A stretch of DNA of 64,000 nucleotides from positions 62,001 through 126,000 of the forward strand of contig JAUWYL010000001.1 of the NCBI GenBank assembly GCA_030615855.1, in the 5' to 3' direction. The notes under the pieces are model-generated. The model saw only the letters and a program-made list of their open reading frames with translations, was not told the DNA's origin and did no database searches. This document shows positions 17,318-27,276 of this stretch, piece by piece. The DNA is from a bacterium. GTDB taxonomy: Bacteria > UBP18 > UBA7526. A program made the position numbers and the translations under genes. Every line of letters starts with the position of its first letter. Within the stretch, counting starts at the first letter, position 1.

Positions 17318-18229
17318 ATGAAAAAGAAAATTGGGGGATTAAATCTAAAGAAAGTTAGGCCTATTGTGAGGATGGCTCTGGAAGAGGATGTTGGGAAGGG
17401 AGATATTACTACTAATCTTATTATTCCCAAAGGAAGGAAGGCGAGAGGGGCCATCTGGGTCAAAGAAAAAGGGATCATTGCTGGATTGCCAGTGATGGGA
17501 TTAACCTTTAAGACAGTGAATAAAAAAGTAGAATTTAAAGCAAAAGTGAAAGAGGGAGAAAGGGTAAAGAAAGGGCAGGCGATCGCAGAAGTTATTGGTA
17601 ATGCAAGGAGTATATTGACTGCAGAAAGGACGGCATTAAATTTTTTGCAGAAGTTATCCGGAATTGCTACCCTGACCAATCAATTTGTGGAAAGAGTTAA
17701 ACCTTATAAGGTCAAAATTTTCGATACTAGGAAGACTACCCCGGGCTTAAGATACCTGGAGAAATATGCTGTGAGGTGCGGAGGAGGGTGTAATCATCGC
17801 ATGGGACTCTGGGAGATGGTTCTCATAAAGGATAACCATCTTAAAATGCAAAATGCAAAATGCAAAATGCAAAATTTAAAGGATATAGTAGAAAAGATAA
17901 GGGAGAAGATACCAAAAGGGATGAAGATTGAGGTAGAGGCGAAGAATTTAAGAGAAGTAAGAGAAGCCTTAAAAGCAAGGGTGGATATTATAATGCTTGA
18001 TAATATGAGCATAGAAAGGATGAAGAAAGCCATAAGGCTAATCCAATCCAGGATCCAGGATCCAGGATCTAGGATCCCTCTTATTGAAGCATCAGGAGGA
18101 ATAACTTTAGAGAATGTGAAAAAGATTGCTAAGACTGGAGTAGATAGAGTCTCTATCGGTGTCCTGACCCATTCTGCCAAAGCCTTGGATATCAGTTTAA
18201 ACATTGCAACCACAGAGGACACAGAATAA
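17318..18229 (+). CDS. nadC: Nicotinate-nucleotide pyrophosphorylase (carboxylating)
   Basis: About 303 residues from ATG 17318, which has GGTGGAG 5 bases upstream; an in-frame ATG at 17297 is possible. It converts quinolinate and PRPP to nicotinate mononucleotide in NAD synthesis. EEDVGKGDITT, TRKTTPGLR and GGGCNHRMGL are diagnostic. Two in-frame heptad blocks are translated (KMQNAKCKMQN and SRIQDPGSRIP). The last residues ATTEDTE and the stop codon are encoded by a cacagaggac spacer repeat that runs into the 3' end. Confidence 0.93.
   Translation: MKKKIGGLNLKKVRPIVRMALEEDVGKGDITTNLIIPKGRKARGAIWVKEKGIIAGLPVMGLTFKTVNKKVEFKAKVKEGERVKKGQAIAEVIGNARSILTAERTALNFLQKLSGIATLTNQFVERVKPYKVKIFDTRKTTPGLRYLEKYAVRCGGGCNHRMGLWEMVLIKDNHLKMQNAKCKMQNLKDIVEKIREKIPKGMKIEVEAKNLREVREALKARVDIIMLDNMSIERMKKAIRLIQSRIQDPGSRIPLIEASGGITLENVKKIAKTGVDRVSIGVLTHSAKALDISLNIATTEDTE
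17845..17878 (+). repeat. In-frame heptad repeat in nadC (first)
   Basis: Four tandem aaaatgc heptads followed by a degenerate copy, directly after the conserved IKDNHL motif. Confidence 0.88.
18044..18076 (+). repeat. In-frame heptad repeat in nadC (second)
   Basis: Tandem atccagg heptads, with a last degenerate copy atctagg, between the helix VKKAIRLIQ-like segment and PLIEASGGI. Confidence 0.85.
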
Positions 18230-18350
18230 ACATAGAGGACACAGAATAAACATAGAGGACGCAGAGAAATAAAAATATGAGAGAGAAAATTTTAAATATT
18301 GTAACCGCAAAAACGCAAAACATCCGCAAAAGCGCAAAAGAGACAAAACT
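18208..18350 (+). repeat. Spacer repeats between nadC and birA
   Basis: A roughly 22-nt unit built on acagaataaacatagaggac is repeated (18208-18262). It is followed by an ATG at 18277 whose first bases resemble the birA start, and then by cgcaaaa words (18303-18341). Confidence 0.75.
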
Positions 18351-19379
18351 TTGAGAGAAAGAATTTTAAATCTTCTGTATCAACGAAAGAAAGAGTATGT
18401 TTCCGGGGAGGAATTGAGCCAGAAACTGGGGATTTCAAGGACTGCTATCTGGAAACATATCCAGGCCCTAAAGGGAGAGGGCTATAAGATTAATAGTCAA
18501 AAAAGATCGGGTTATTCCTTAATTTCGGTTCCCGACCTCCTCTTGCCCTATGAGATTAAAAGAGATTTGAAGACTAAAATCTTAGGAAAGAAAATATACC
18601 ACTTTAAGGAGATTGGCTCAACGAATGATTTTGCCATAAAGTTAGCACGGAAGGGAATAGGGGAAGGGGCAATAGTCGTTGCCGAAACTCAAGCCAAAGG
18701 AAAGGGGCGCCTGGGAAGAGAATGGTCTTCGCCTTTCGGTGGATTGTGGATTTCCATAATCCTGAGACCAGAGATTCTTCCTACTCAGGCACCGAGGATG
18801 ACGATCATCGCTGCCTTGGGAGTAGCAAAGACAATAAGGAAACTCTACCCCCTGGATGCCTTCATAAAATGGCCAAACGATGTTCTAATCCGATCTAAAG
18901 TTGGGACCATTCGCGCGAATGGGCGAATGAGAAAGAAAAGGTCTAGGGTCTTTAAAAAGGTATGTGGGATATTGACGGAGATGGGTGCGGAACAGGATAC
19001 GGTCAATTATGTAGTGATCGGGATTGGAGTGAACTTAAATATTGATATTAAAAAATTTCCTATGGAATTCCGAAAAAATACTACTTCAATAGAAAAAGAA
19101 CTGGGTCGCAAGATTGATAGTGTAGAATTTACCAAAAGAATGCTTGAAGAAATAGAGAATTTTTATCTTCTCCTTAAGAAACGAGGCTTTGCACCTATTC
19201 TAAAAGAGTGGAAGAAAATCTCTGCCACATTAGGAAAGAGAATAAAAGCGGTCTCTGGGAATAGAATCATAGAGGGAAAGGCTATAGACATCGATTCCCA
19301 TGGAGCACTAATCATAAAGACAAAAGAAGGGAAAAAGGAAAAAATCTTAGCTGGCGACGTAACCTTAATGCGAAATTAA
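18351..19379 (+). CDS. birA: Biotin-protein ligase / biotin operon repressor
   Basis: A 342-residue bifunctional BirA: N-terminal winged helix (about 1-60, SGEELSQKLGISRTAIWKHI) and ligase domain with the biotinyl-AMP loop KGKGRLGREWSSPFGG-like segment near 118-135, WPNDVL and IGIGVNLN. It attaches biotin to carboxylase carriers and may repress biotin genes. The start is TTG 18351 without a clear ribosome site. Residues about 185-204 (GTIRANGRMRKKRSRV) are an in-frame repeat in the loop between WPNDVLIRS and KKVCGILTEM. Confidence 0.92.
   Translation: MRERILNLLYQRKKEYVSGEELSQKLGISRTAIWKHIQALKGEGYKINSQKRSGYSLISVPDLLLPYEIKRDLKTKILGKKIYHFKEIGSTNDFAIKLARKGIGEGAIVVAETQAKGKGRLGREWSSPFGGLWISIILRPEILPTQAPRMTIIAALGVAKTIRKLYPLDAFIKWPNDVLIRSKVGTIRANGRMRKKRSRVFKKVCGILTEMGAEQDTVNYVVIGIGVNLNIDIKKFPMEFRKNTTSIEKELGRKIDSVEFTKRMLEEIENFYLLLKKRGFAPILKEWKKISATLGKRIKAVSGNRIIEGKAIDIDSHGALIIKTKEGKKEKILAGDVTLMRN
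18908..18932 (+). repeat. In-frame palindromic repeat in birA
   Basis: cattcgcgcgaatgggcgaa word. Close copies lie in spacers at 52569-52592 (cattcgcacgaatgagcgaa) and partly at 17286-17304. Confidence 0.8.
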
Positions 19380-19410
19380 AGCATTTTTTAATTTTTTCTT
19401 GTTTCCAAGA

Positions 19411-19449
19411 GCCCGCCTTTTCGCCTGCCTGCAGGCAGGGCGGGTTTTT
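19411..19449 (+). terminator. Strong rho-independent terminator after birA
   Basis: Stem GCCCGCC (19411-19417) and GGGCGGG (19438-19444) enclose the inner palindrome cctgcctgcaggcagg and are followed by five T residues. It lies between convergent genes and is A-rich on the left side, so it may work for both. Confidence 0.85.
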
Positions 19450-19557
19450 GCTTTTAGTAAAAAGCTTAAGAATTTGGAAACAATATAAAGAATTAATATA
19501 GGGGATTAGGAAGAACAGGAGGTGATCTTTAGAAATAGAAGACAGTCATGTTTTTAA

Positions 19558-20640
19558 TTAAGGAAGAGAGGAGAAGGTGTTCTTCATTGCTGAGAGTTTT
19601 TCTTCTTTCAGGACATTTTGGATGGTGAAGATAATCACTCCTTTTGAACCTTCTGCTTCAATGGCAATCTTTATTGCTTCTTTAAATTCTTCCTGGGGAA
19701 TATTTCCTGCTTGGATGATGGGAAGGATCGGTTTACCCGATTCTCTATGGACATATTCTATAATCTCTCCAATCCAATCAGTTCTTTTTTCGCACATCTG
19801 GTGATAGACCATAGGGGAGAGGAAATCGACATATTCACCTAAGGAAAAATAGTCTTGGCCGATTATATTCTTGATGGCGTTATTAAAATCCTTTTCTTGC
19901 CAGGGAACGGTGAATATTCCTAAAGTTTTTCCCTTGGTAATTTCCCTTGCCTCTTTCACAAAGTCCGCAATCTCTTTACATCTCCAATCCCGCCATTCCC
20001 TTTCATGATTCTTCAGAATCCAGGATGCTTTCTCCCTTGCTATCAGTAGTTCTTCAGGGATTGAGATCTTAGTATCTTCTTGGAACTTTTCTAAAGTAAT
20101 GGGATCGAAAGAGGTCTCCTCTATTCTGGGGGAAGGAACCTCCCAGTGGCCGGGCCATCTGATAGCATCGAGCCAGATGCCATCGATATCCTTTGTTGCT
20201 AATTTCTCTATTTCTTCTAATTTCTCTCTACGAATTGCCTCTATGGTTGGAATAACCCCGGCATACCATCTATCCTTCTCAATCGGCTTACCTTTATCAT
20301 TTATCGGTCGACTCTCTGGATATCTCCTCCAGTATTCTTCTCCCCCAAAGATCCCCACCGTTCCATAGACCTTTATCCCTACCCTATGCAAGGCTTCTAA
20401 TAGTTCTGGGTCTTCATAGCCACCGAAGACAGCATTTATTCCCCAATCCTTCACTATTCTAGCGATTTCTTTCCCATTCTTTCCCCTAAAAATCTCTAAA
20501 TCCTTAGAGAATCCATAGACAGCCTTTATCATTTTTTCCTCCTTCACTTTAATAGGGAAATGACGATAAATTGCTCCTCCAATCAGGAGAAACAAAGCCA
20601 AAACTCCCAATATTATCGCAAAAACTCTTTTCCCTAACAT
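19558..20640 (-). CDS. Membrane-anchored TIM-barrel glycoside hydrolase-like protein
   Basis: A 360-residue protein with an N-terminal signal-anchor helix (about 6-24, VFAIILGVLALFLLIGGAIY) and an extracytoplasmic (alpha/beta)8-type domain. DIDGIWLDAIRWPGHWE carries the Asp expected on a barrel strand, and QDYFSLGEYVDFLSPMVYHQM and GVIIFTIQN fit late strands. This resembles the hypothetical glycosyl-hydrolase groups GHL10/DUF4015. Substrate is unknown. One of only two minus-strand genes here. It could act on surface glycans together with the sugar genes at 21.6-25 kb. Confidence 0.6.
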   Translation of the reverse strand: MLGKRVFAIILGVLALFLLIGGAIYRHFPIKVKEEKMIKAVYGFSKDLEIFRGKNGKEIARIVKDWGINAVFGGYEDPELLEALHRVGIKVYGTVGIFGGEEYWRRYPESRPINDKGKPIEKDRWYAGVIPTIEAIRREKLEEIEKLATKDIDGIWLDAIRWPGHWEVPSPRIEETSFDPITLEKFQEDTKISIPEELLIAREKASWILKNHEREWRDWRCKEIADFVKEAREITKGKTLGIFTVPWQEKDFNNAIKNIIGQDYFSLGEYVDFLSPMVYHQMCEKRTDWIGEIIEYVHRESGKPILPIIQAGNIPQEEFKEAIKIAIEAEGSKGVIIFTIQNVLKEEKLSAMKNTFSSLP

Positions 20641-20655
20641 CGGCTACTCCTTTAT

Positions 20656-20697
20656 TAATTATGACGACGCACTTCGCTTACCTCGTCTACTAAAGAT
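20656..20697 (+). repeat. 38-bp element, second copy (intergenic)
   Basis: atgacgacgcacttcgctta followed by cctcgtctactaaa matches the element that interrupts the DUF167 gene (30460-30492) at about 30 of 33 positions. GACGA and TCGTC form its ends. Confidence 0.8.
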
Positions 20698-20716
20698 GCG
20701 GAGGAATAACAAAGTT

Positions 20717-20736
20717 CTCCCCGATAAATCGGGGAG
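20717..20736 (+). repeat. Perfect hairpin in coaX upstream spacer
   Basis: CTCCCCGAT-aa-ATCGGGGAG, a 9-bp perfect stem without a T-run on the + strand. It resembles the cccgac/gtcggg palindromes seen elsewhere rather than a terminator. Confidence 0.6.
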
Positions 20737-20760
20737 GCATCTTTATTATACCATATTCAT

Positions 20761-20789
20761 TTGACAAAGAAGGAATCTTGTGATAGTTT
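20761..20789 (+). promoter_or_regulatory. Candidate sigma70-type promoter for coaX
   Basis: Perfect TTGACA (20761-20766), a 17-base spacer and a weak -10 TAGTTT (20784-20789), just ahead of the coaX ribosome site. Confidence 0.4.
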
Positions 20790-20810
20790 ATTATGATTAG
20801 GAGAAAAGCT

Positions 20811-21635
20811 ATGAAATATCTCTTAGCTATTGATGTGGGAAATACCACAACAGCCATTGGTATCTTCAGGAAACGCGAATCAAAGCGAATGGAAAAAGGA
20901 CGCGAATCAACGCGAATAAAGAAAGAAAAATTAGTCATTAACTGGCATGTTGCTACCATCCGCCAGAGGAGCGCAGATGAGCACTATATCCTCCTCGAGG
21001 AGTTATTTCGCTTTAACAAGATAAGGAAAGGGGATATAAGGGCCATGGTCATCTCTTGTGTCGTTCCTCCCGTATTGAGCGCTCTGGAGGAATTAGCCAG
21101 AAAGTATTTCAAGATTAAACCCCTGATCGTTAGTCCGGGCATTAAGACCGGGATAGCCATAAAATATGACGATCCCCGAGAGGTAGGGGCGGATAGGATA
21201 GTCAATGCCGTAGCTGCCTATGAGAAGCATGGTGGACCAGTAATTGTTGTTGACTTCGGTACCGCGACCACCTTTGATGTCATCTCCAAGAAGGGAGAAT
21301 ACCTGGGAGGGATCATTGCCCCGGGAATCCAGATTTCCTCCGATGCCCTATTTGAGAAGGCGGCCAGACTCCCCCGAGTAGAGATTATAAAGCCCAAGAG
21401 AGTAATCGGGAAGGATACGGTAAGTTCCATACAGTCTGGTCTAATCTATGGCTTCGTGGGCCAGGTGGATGAGATTATAAGAAGAATTAGCGAGGAATTG
21501 AGAAGCAAGCCAAAGGTTATCGCTACTGGTGGATTGGCAAAGCTAATTGCCACAGAATCAAAGACCATCGAGAAGGTAGATCCTCTGTTGACCTTGGAGG
21601 GCCTTCGCTTAATATATGAAAGGAATGTGAAATGA
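20811..21635 (+). CDS. coaX: Type III pantothenate kinase
   Basis: About 274 residues from ATG 20811 (AGGAG at 20800, 6 bases upstream); the in-frame ATG 20793 has no ribosome site. It phosphorylates pantothenate, the first step of CoA synthesis; coaBC is at 46-47 kb. MKYLLAIDVGNTTTAIGIF is the N-terminal phosphate motif, then RSADEH, VGADRIVNAVAAYEKHGGP and DFGTATTFDV. Residues about 20-36 (KRESKRMEKGREST) are an in-frame gcgaatcaa repeat where homologues have a short turn. Confidence 0.93.
   Translation: MKYLLAIDVGNTTTAIGIFRKRESKRMEKGRESTRIKKEKLVINWHVATIRQRSADEHYILLEELFRFNKIRKGDIRAMVISCVVPPVLSALEELARKYFKIKPLIVSPGIKTGIAIKYDDPREVGADRIVNAVAAYEKHGGPVIVVDFGTATTFDVISKKGEYLGGIIAPGIQISSDALFEKAARLPRVEIIKPKRVIGKDTVSSIQSGLIYGFVGQVDEIIRRISEELRSKPKVIATGGLAKLIATESKTIEKVDPLLTLEGLRLIYERNVK
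20872..20926 (+). repeat. In-frame gcgaat-word repeat in coaX
   Basis: acgcgaatcaaagcgaat and acgcgaatcaacgcgaat halves are separated by about 12 bases, inserted between the phosphate motif and the ADEH region. Confidence 0.85.
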
Positions 21636-22687
21636 AAATTGGGATAATAGGAGCTTGGAATACTGATTCTGGGGCCTCGATACATGCAGAACTCGTTGGA
21701 AGAGGATGGGTGGAACTGGGTCATACCCTTAAGGTATTCACTTTTCTAAAGGAAAGTTTTCATGGGACGGTCATTACTGGAGAGGATGAGGATTTTGTCG
21801 TTCGCTGTTTTTCTACTTCAAGAGCCACCCCTCAAACTTTGGATCCTGTGCCTTTACTTACTTCCGATTACCAGTTCTTTGTAGCCCAGGATATAGGAAT
21901 GATTCCTAAGGACCTCTTGGGGAAAATATTCCCCCACATAAAGAAGAAAGCAAAGACTATCAACGTCATTCATGATGGGAAATTATCTCCCGATCCTTCC
22001 TTCTATCAATTTGATTGGGATGGGATTGTCTGTTTTGATAAACGATATGCTGACTTTCTAAAGAAGGCCTATCCCGAGGATAAGATATTTATGATTCCCT
22101 ACCCCTGTTATCCCTGGAAGCCAGGGAATAAGGAAGAGAGCCAAAAAAAACTTAACCTCCCTAAAGATGAAAAGATAATCTTCCTCTTTGGCCTGGCCTC
22201 CGTATTAGGAGCCGATGCTTTTCCTGCCTTGAAATCATTGGAGAAAAAGTACCCCCTTAAAATTCTGGTGGTGACCACCTATCCTCCTTCCCTGGAAAAA
22301 TGGAGAAGGATTGCTCAGGAAAACCCATTTGTGGAATTGAGAGAGAAGATTCTGGATATGGGCGAACTCTATAGCTATCTTTATGCTTCTGATCTCTTTC
22401 TCTATAATAAGCCCTCCCTCCCTACGGTTGCCGTTTCTTCCACTGCCTATCAGGTTCTCGGTTCTGGCTGTCCCATGGTGGCCTTGCATTCGAACTTCGT
22501 CGAGGAGTTTGGTAAGGCGATTATGACCTATGAGGATGAGAAAGGGATGATAGCCAATATCAAGAGTGTCTTCGAGGAAGATGAGAGATATAGAGAACTT
22601 TTAAAAGAGCAGAAGAAGTATGTAGAAGAGAATTCAGGAATAAGGATAGCAAAAAGATTCCTGGAACTCTTTAAGAGGCTCTCTTAG
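21632..22687 (+). CDS. Glycosyltransferase family 4-like protein
   Basis: A 351-residue GT-B type protein. The N-terminus MKIGIIGAWNTDSGASIHAE with GRGWVELGH is the acceptor-domain start of family 4 enzymes. The C-terminal half (KIIFLFGLASVLGADAFPAL, then LGSGCPMVALHSNFVEEFG) is the nucleotide-sugar domain. It overlaps coaX by 4 bases (ATGA). The two GH130 genes follow, so a link to mannoside or other glycan metabolism is possible. Donor and acceptor are unknown. Confidence 0.75.
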   Translation: MKIGIIGAWNTDSGASIHAELVGRGWVELGHTLKVFTFLKESFHGTVITGEDEDFVVRCFSTSRATPQTLDPVPLLTSDYQFFVAQDIGMIPKDLLGKIFPHIKKKAKTINVIHDGKLSPDPSFYQFDWDGIVCFDKRYADFLKKAYPEDKIFMIPYPCYPWKPGNKEESQKKLNLPKDEKIIFLFGLASVLGADAFPALKSLEKKYPLKILVVTTYPPSLEKWRRIAQENPFVELREKILDMGELYSYLYASDLFLYNKPSLPTVAVSSTAYQVLGSGCPMVALHSNFVEEFGKAIMTYEDEKGMIANIKSVFEEDERYRELLKEQKKYVEENSGIRIAKRFLELFKRLS

Positions 22688-22923
22688 AGGTTAATATCGG
22701 TTAAAAACGGTCAATATTAGTTAATATCGATTGCATTTATGAGTTACGGTTAAGAAGCCCGTTTCAGTTCTCGTTATACGTTGTTCGGTTGCGAGGCTCG
22801 TTTCGTCTTATGTTTTTCGGTTGCGTTTTCTTTTCCGATAGACGTTTGCCGATTAACGATACGAGTTGCGCAACCGCAACCGTTTGACGATAGCCGACAA
22901 ATTTGCAAAAGAGGGGGTTACAA
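22688..22923 (+). repeat. Repeat-rich spacer before the first GH130 gene
   Basis: ggttaatatc-type 10-nt words (22688-22730), then tcggttgcg and cgttaaacg-type words with complementary gcgcaaccgcaaccg near 22867-22882. No ORF supported. AGGGGG near 22913 is the ribosome site of the next gene. Confidence 0.65.
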
Positions 22924-23847
22924 ATGTTAAAAAGATATGAAGGGAATCCCATCTTAAAACCTATTAAGGAACATAACTGGGAAGCGCGGTGTGTCTTTAA
23001 CGCTGCCGTTTACTACCAGGAGGGAGTGCATATTGTCTATCGAGGCCTGGGCTTTGATCAAATCTCAAAACTGGGATACGCTTTCAGCAAGGATGGCTAC
23101 AAGATTGATAAAAGACTCATCCACCCCATATACGAACCAGCCGCTGAGCTTGAAAAAAGAGGAACTGAAGACCCCCGATTGACAAGACTCGGGGATAAAC
23201 TCTACATGACCTATGCGGGGTTTAATGGGAAGAAGGCCCATGTCTGTATGGCATCCATAAAGGTGGATGATTTCTTAAAAAATGATTGGAAGTGGGAGAG
23301 GTACGGATGCATCCTTCCCGAGTTGCCCGTTCCCAATAAGGATGATAAAAATGCCTGCTTATTTCCGGAGAAGGTAAAGGGAAGATATGTTCTTATGCAT
23401 CGTATTCCCCCCGATATCTGGATTTCTTATTCTGATGACTTAAGAAACTGGCAGGACCATAAGATAATTGCCCGTCCCAGAGAGGGCTTATGGGATGAGG
23501 GGAAGATTGGAGCTGGCGGTCCGCCCATCAAGACAGAAAAAGGCTGGTTGTGTATATATCATGGGGTGGCCTGGAGGGATAGAAGGGAAAAGAAATTCTT
23601 TGGGACCTATCGCTTGGGAGTGATGCTTTTAGACTTAGACGATCCAGAGAAGGTGCTCTTCAGGAGCAAGCATCCCATACTGGAACCGGAGCAGGAATAT
23701 GAAGAGCAGGGTTATGTGGCGAATATAGTTTTTACCTGCGGAACGGTTCTGATCGGCGACGAACTATTCTGTTACTATGGTGGGGCGGATACTGTTATCT
23801 GCCTTGCTACAGCAAAATTGAATGATCTGCTTTCTTTGAAAGAGTAG
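22924..23847 (+). CDS. GH130 glycoside phosphorylase (first paralogue)
   Basis: About 307 residues from ATG 22924; the in-frame TTG at 22903 lacks a ribosome site. It has the GH130 five-bladed propeller signatures: MLKRYEGNPILKPI start, RGTEDPRLTRLGDKLYMTYA with the catalytic Asp, PDIWISYSDDL, IGAGGPPIKTEKGWLCIYHG and the FTCGTVLIGDELFCYYGGAD end. GH130 enzymes phosphorolyse beta-mannosides such as mannosyl-N-acetylglucosamine or beta-1,2- and 1,4-mannooligosaccharides. Exact linkage is unknown. A paralogue lies 262 bases downstream. Confidence 0.9.
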   Translation: MLKRYEGNPILKPIKEHNWEARCVFNAAVYYQEGVHIVYRGLGFDQISKLGYAFSKDGYKIDKRLIHPIYEPAAELEKRGTEDPRLTRLGDKLYMTYAGFNGKKAHVCMASIKVDDFLKNDWKWERYGCILPELPVPNKDDKNACLFPEKVKGRYVLMHRIPPDIWISYSDDLRNWQDHKIIARPREGLWDEGKIGAGGPPIKTEKGWLCIYHGVAWRDRREKKFFGTYRLGVMLLDLDDPEKVLFRSKHPILEPEQEYEEQGYVANIVFTCGTVLIGDELFCYYGGADTVICLATAKLNDLLSLKE

Positions 23848-24109
23848 AAGAATAGGTTAGTTTACAGTAACCAGCGAACAGTAACCAGTATGGCTAAACC
23901 CTAAATCCACAATAATCAATAACCAAGAAACAAACACCAAATAATAATCAATGCCCAATAATCAATCACCAAACTGTTTTGAATTTGGATATTGGAATTT
24001 GTTTAATTATTGTATCTTGGTGTTTAAACAGTAGAATTTCAGAATTGTAAACTGGTTACTGTTAACTGTAAACTGGTAACAAATACCTACCTGGAAGGAG
24101 GTTAGAGAA
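23848..24109 (+). repeat. Long inverted-repeat spacer between GH130 genes
   Basis: Outer heptads (agtttac, agtaacc, agcgaac, agtaacc; about 23860-23890) face heptads aaactgg, ttactgt, taactgt, aaactgg (about 24049-24078). The inner arms accaaataataatcaat (about 23935-23951) and ttattgtatcttggtgtt (about 24006-24026) are also partly complementary. No gene in 262 bases. Confidence 0.8.
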
Positions 24110-25045
24110 ATGCTAAAGAGATATGAGGGGAATCCCATCTTAGAGCCCATAAAGGAGCACACCTGGGAGGAGCAATTAGTTTATAATACTGCGGCCATTT
24201 ATCTTGGGGGTAAGGTCCATCTCTTATACCGGGGAAGAGATAAGAAACATGTATCCCGCTTTGGCTATGCCTCTTCCAAGGATGGCTTCCATATCGATGA
24301 GAGACTTCCTGAGCCGGTCTTTGGGCCCCAGAGTGAGATAGATTGTTTGGGATGCGAGGATCCCAGGATAACCAGGATCGGGGATACTTTATATATTCCC
24401 TATGCCGCCTTTGGCAGGCTTCCAGATTTTGGGGAAAATAATATAATAAAATTTGAACGTAAAGCTACTGTTATTCAGATTGGTCTGACTTCAATCTCGG
24501 TTGATGATTTTTTAAATCATAGATGGAACTTTACAGAGCGCCATTACCCCATACCCCGGGTCTTTAATAAAGACTGTGTCATACTGCCGGAGAAGTATAA
24601 AGGCAAGTATGTTATCTATCACCGCATTTCACCCCATATCTGGGTTTGTTTTTCGGATGATTTAGTTCACTGGTATGACCACAACATCATGATGATACCC
24701 GAAGGGGGATGGGAGGCTTTTAAAATCGGCGCCGGCGCACAACCCATCAAGACAGAAAAAGGGTGGCTTTTTATCTACCATGGAGTTTCAAATTCCCAGC
24801 ATTATAGCATAGGCTTTGCCTTCCTGGATTTAGAGGATCCGACAAAGGTCATCTATCGCCATACTGGGCCCATTCTGGAGGCCAGGGAGAAGTGGGAGTT
24901 AGAGGGGATGGTGCCCAATGTGGTCTTTACCTGCGGGGCGGTCTTGAAGGATGGAGAAATATTTGTCTATTACGGAGGAGGGGATACCGCCATCGGGGTA
25001 GCCACCGCCCCCCTTACTGAATTTTTTAAATTAGCTGGACTGTAA
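24110..25045 (+). CDS. GH130 glycoside phosphorylase (second paralogue)
   Basis: A 311-residue GH130 enzyme that shares the MLKRYEGNPIL.PIKEH.WE start with the first copy but diverges further in. LGCEDPRITRIGDTLYIPYA contains the catalytic Asp region, then HIWVCFSDDL, IGAGAQPIKTEKGWLFIYHG and the FTCGAVLKDGEIFVYYGGGD end. An extra loop (about 105-125, GRLPDFGENNIIKFERKAT) distinguishes it, so linkage specificity may differ. GGAGG ribosome site directly upstream. No downstream partner; the groE promoter follows. Confidence 0.9.
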   Translation: MLKRYEGNPILEPIKEHTWEEQLVYNTAAIYLGGKVHLLYRGRDKKHVSRFGYASSKDGFHIDERLPEPVFGPQSEIDCLGCEDPRITRIGDTLYIPYAAFGRLPDFGENNIIKFERKATVIQIGLTSISVDDFLNHRWNFTERHYPIPRVFNKDCVILPEKYKGKYVIYHRISPHIWVCFSDDLVHWYDHNIMMIPEGGWEAFKIGAGAQPIKTEKGWLFIYHGVSNSQHYSIGFAFLDLEDPTKVIYRHTGPILEAREKWELEGMVPNVVFTCGAVLKDGEIFVYYGGGDTAIGVATAPLTEFFKLAGL

Positions 25046-25074
25046 GAACTTTTTTAAAAATTTGCATTTACTCC

Positions 25075-25102
25075 TTGACTTTTTACTAAAAAGGAATATA
25101 AT
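25075..25102 (+). promoter_or_regulatory. Sigma70-type promoter for groESL
   Basis: TTGACT (25075-25080), a 16-base spacer and a perfect TATAAT (25097-25102). No CIRCE inverted repeat is seen downstream. Confidence 0.75.
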
Positions 25103-25103
25103 A

Positions 25104-25192
25104 GACACGGATTAGCACGGATAACAAAACGGATTAGCACAGATAAATCCGTGATCATCCGTAAAGAATTAGTGATTATCCGTGTATAGAAG
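25104..25192 (+). repeat. acacggat-family inverted repeat upstream of groES
   Basis: acggattagcacgg words on the left and atccgtg words on the right form an imperfect hairpin in the predicted groESL leader. A close copy lies between groES and groEL. Confidence 0.85.
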
Positions 25193-25202
25193 GAGGTGTT
25201 AC

Positions 25203-25490
25203 ATGGCCATCAAACCATTAGGAGATAGAGTGCTAGTAAAGCCCCTGGAACCAAAAGAAGTGAAGAAGGGAGGAATCATCATTCCCGATACTGCTAAGGA
25301 GAAGCCCCAGGAAGGGAAAGTGATTGAGGTAGGAAAGGGGAAGATGCTTGAGGATGGAAAGGTAGTCCCTTTAGAGGTAAAGAAAGGGGATAGGGTCCTT
25401 TACAAAGAGTATGGTGGCACAGAGATAAAGATAGAAACAGAAAAATATCTTATCTTAGAAGGTGAGGATATCTTAGCAATCCTAAAATAA
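25203..25490 (+). CDS. groS: Co-chaperonin GroES
   Basis: A 95-residue GroES subunit starting [22 protein letters not shown] 25203 is chosen over an upstream in-frame codon because AAGGAGG (25191-25197) sits just before it. The mobile loop [18 protein letters not shown] and [11 protein letters not shown] end are conserved. It caps GroEL for protein folding. A repeat spacer of 100 bases separates it from groEL, within one operon. Confidence 0.97.
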   Translation: MAIKPLGDRVLVKPLEPKEVKKGGIIIPDTAKEKPQEGKVIEVGKGKMLEDGKVVPLEVKKGDRVLYKEYGGTEIKIETEKYLILEGEDILAILK

Positions 25491-27210
<1,720 letters not shown>

Positions 27211-27211
27211 A

Positions 27212-27244
27212 AAGTAACCAGTAACCAGTGAACAGTAACCAGTA
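27212..27244 (+). repeat. agtaacc heptads after groEL
   Basis: agtaacc, agtaacc, agtgaac, agtaacc in tandem. Only one arm is present here; the facing arm, common elsewhere, is missing. Confidence 0.8.
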
Positions 27245-27276
27245 GAAAAGTAGGAGAGCAAGTAAGTGAGAGAAAG

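Noticed and set aside
20717-20736. Terminator upstream of coaX
   Set aside because: Perfect stem but no T-run on the + strand; it fits the ccccgat palindrome family better.
25104-25192. CIRCE heat-shock operator upstream of groES
   Set aside because: ttagcac words occur but there is no TTAGCACTC-N9-GAGTGCTAA; they belong to the acacggat repeat family.
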